From Tardiphaga sp. (GTDB lineage Bacteria > Pseudomonadota > Alphaproteobacteria > Rhizobiales > Xanthobacteraceae): a stretch of 7,530 bases of DNA. The notes below the pieces were generated by a model. The model was not told the origin of the DNA. It saw only the letters and a program-made list of their open reading frames with translations, and did no database searches. The position numbers and the translations under genes were made by a program. Below, in pieces: positions 6,265 to 7,530 of this stretch (the stretch's first letter is position 1; each line of letters starts with the position of its first letter). Where the stretch lies: positions 1 through 7,530 of the forward strand of contig JAQGJF010000893.1 in the NCBI GenBank assembly GCA_028290765.1, given 5' to 3'.

Positions 6265-7056
6265 TTAGATAAATCGTGAAACGCCGCCCGAGATTTCGAG
6301 GCTCGCGCCGGTGATGTAGCTGGCGGCTGGGGAACCGAGGAAGATGATGCCGCGCGCCGGTTCATCCGGCGTGCCGAGCCGTCCAAGCGGAATATGTTTG
6401 TCGCGCGCCAGCGCGCCGTACCATTGCTCGCGGGTCTGGGTCTTGTCGGGGCGCGCGTCGAAACGGCGCTGCCACTGGCCGGAGTCGACCAGCCCGAGCA
6501 GGATCGTGTTGACCCGAATCCGCGGCGCGAATTCGCCGGCCAGCGATTTCAACAGGTTCTGCACCCCGGCCCGTGCCGCCGAGGTAGCCACCATGTGCGG
6601 CTCCGGCTGCAGTGACAGCAGCGAATTGACGGCGACGATGGCCGGGGAGGGCGATGCTTCCAGAAGTTGGCGGAAGGTGCGGATCGGCAGCACCTGGCTG
6701 AAGAATTTCAGTTCCAGTTCTTCGCGCCACTGCGCATCGCTGGTCTCGGCGAAGGTCGAGACCCGGCCCTGGCCGGCATTGTTGACCAGCAGATCGACGT
6801 GGCCGCCGCTCCATGCGGCGACTTTTCGCGCGAAGTCGTTGACCGCGTCGGCATTGAGCACGTCGCAGGGCTCGGCCAGCACCGCCCCCGGCTTGATCGC
6901 CTCGAGCTGGGCCTTCGCTTCGTTGAGCCGTTCCGCGTTGCGGGCGCAGATCGCCACCCGCGCGCCCTCGGCGAGCAGGAGCTTTGCGGTGGCGAGCCCG
7001 ATGCCGGAACTGCCGCCCGTGACCACCGCGATGCTGTTGGCGAGACCGAGATCCAT
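6265..7056 (-). CDS. Short-chain dehydrogenase/reductase with degenerate catalytic residues
   Basis: A 263-residue classical-length SDR. The nucleotide-binding motif TGGSSGIG (13-20), R39, D65-V66 and NNAG (92-95) are intact, so it should bind NAD(P). R39 after strand 2 leans towards NADP. The catalytic tetrad N-S-Y-K is largely gone: by hand alignment Lys117 replaces Asn, Ser145 is kept, Thr158 replaces Tyr and Arg162 replaces Lys (motif VATSAARAGVQNLLKSLA). This resembles an atypical SDR subgroup, I believe the one labelled BKR_like_SDR_like, in which the tetrad is imperfect. It may use other residues or have a non-redox role. The C-terminus keeps the usual PLGRLGTPDEPA and YITGASLEISGG segments. 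It starts 9 nt after the IclR stop, with a weak AAAGAG upstream. It is annotated as oxidoreductase by family; activity is uncertain. Confidence 0.92.
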   Translation of the reverse strand: MDLGLANSIAVVTGGSSGIGLATAKLLLAEGARVAICARNAERLNEAKAQLEAIKPGAVLAEPCDVLNADAVNDFARKVAAWSGGHVDLLVNNAGQGRVSTFAETSDAQWREELELKFFSQVLPIRTFRQLLEASPSPAIVAVNSLLSLQPEPHMVATSAARAGVQNLLKSLAGEFAPRIRVNTILLGLVDSGQWQRRFDARPDKTQTREQWYGALARDKHIPLGRLGTPDEPARGIIFLGSPAASYITGASLEISGGVSRFI

Positions 7057-7065
7057 GATTCTCTT

Positions 7066-7530
7066 TCAACGCCCCGCTGCGTTACGGGCGCGGACGGGGT
7101 CGGCCCTGAGCGCCGATGGGCCGCGCCATCCCAGCCGCTGCGAAATCTCGAAAGCGGCCGCCTGCACGCTGGCACCGATCTGGGCACGCCGCGCGGCGTC
7201 GCCGAAATCCGCCGGGTGGCCGCTGACATTCAGCGCCGCCACCGGCGTGTCGGTGGCGTCGAACACCGCGGCGGCGACCGAACTGATGCCGGCCTCGTAA
7301 TTGCCGTCGCTCCACGCCAGCCCGGCGGCGCGGTCGGCGTCGAGCTGGGCATGAAGCTGCGCTGGGGTGATCGCGGTGTGCGGGGTCACGGCCTTGAGGA
7401 CCGCGCCGGCATACAGGCGATCGACGCGCTCCGGAGGCAGATGGGCCAGGATGATGCGGCCCATATTGGCGGCATGGGCGGGCAGCCGGCTGCCGATCCG
7501 GATGTTGCTGGCGAATGAGTGATTGGGCAC
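7066..7530 (-). CDS. IclR-family transcriptional regulator, C-terminal effector-binding domain (runs off the right edge)
   Basis: The last 154 residues of an IclR-type regulator; the frame is open to the edge, so the N-terminal winged helix-turn-helix lies outside. The visible part is the effector-binding (GAF-like) domain: RIGSRLPAHAANMGRIILAHLP is the family's G-(S/T)-x-L-P-x-x-x-x-x-x-G signature, followed by DADRAAGLAWSDGNYEAGISSVAAAVFD with the conserved E-x-G-(I/V)-x-x-(I/V)-A segment, then ALNVSG and a C-terminal helix ending in ISQRLGW. IclR proteins such as PcaU/PobR relatives sense aromatic or small organic acids and repress or activate catabolic operons. Here the gene is the first visible member of the operon, in the same direction and 9 nt from the SDR gene, rather than divergent. 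The GTG at 7530 is unlikely to be the true start because half of the family's usual length is missing. Confidence 0.92.
   Translation of the reverse strand: MPNHSFASNIRIGSRLPAHAANMGRIILAHLPPERVDRLYAGAVLKAVTPHTAITPAQLHAQLDADRAAGLAWSDGNYEAGISSVAAAVFDATDTPVAALNVSGHPADFGDAARRAQIGASVQAAAFEISQRLGWRGPSALRADPVRARNAAGR

Noticed and set aside
4634..6268. 544-residue open frame on the plus strand opposite the ThDP gene
   Set aside because: Its product is rich in Arg, His, Gly and Ala with no domain signature. It mirrors a well-supported enzyme gene whose cofactor motifs are complete. Long antisense frames are expected in GC-rich coding DNA.

Overview
The window is GC-rich DNA (roughly two thirds G+C by eye, not computed) with third-codon-position G/C bias. 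It looks like a proteobacterial chromosome. The mix of an IclR regulator, a Bug/TctC-type periplasmic binding protein, a Rieske oxygenase with a phthalate-dioxygenase-type reductase and a TetR regulator suggests a metabolically versatile alphaproteobacterium of the Bradyrhizobium/Rhodopseudomonas kind, or a Burkholderiales relative. This placement is an inference from style and gene content. No rRNA, tRNA, CRISPR array, insertion sequence or phage gene is visible.

All nine genes lie on the minus strand, so transcription runs from high to low coordinates. In that order they are: the C-terminal part of an IclR-family regulator (cut by the right edge), an atypical short-chain dehydrogenase/reductase (SDR), an acetolactate-synthase-like thiamine diphosphate (ThDP) enzyme, an L-aspartate dehydrogenase-family protein, a flavin/[2Fe-2S] oxygenase reductase, a 75-residue protein with a recombinase-like helix-turn-helix signature, a Rieske non-heme iron oxygenase, and a TctC/Bug solute-binding protein. 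The spacings are 9, 14, -4, 9, 15, 17 and 2 nt, which strongly suggests one operon whose promoter lies beyond the right edge. After a 133-nt gap comes the N-terminal part of a TetR-family regulator (cut by the left edge). It has its own near-consensus sigma-70-type promoter, and a perfect 14-bp palindrome overlaps the -35 box.

Taken together, the operon looks like a catabolic unit. The binding protein would capture a small organic acid in the periplasm. The Rieske oxygenase and its reductase would hydroxylate or O/N-dealkylate the substrate. The aspartate dehydrogenase-like enzyme, the ThDP enzyme and the SDR would process a nitrogen-bearing or 2-oxo-acid intermediate, and IclR would sense the substrate or an intermediate. 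The individual families are recognisable but the substrate is not, and I know of no characterised pathway with this exact combination. The points most worth following are the combination itself, the SDR that has lost the canonical catalytic Tyr and Lys, the small helix-turn-helix protein inserted between the reductase and oxygenase genes, and the TetR operator candidate.
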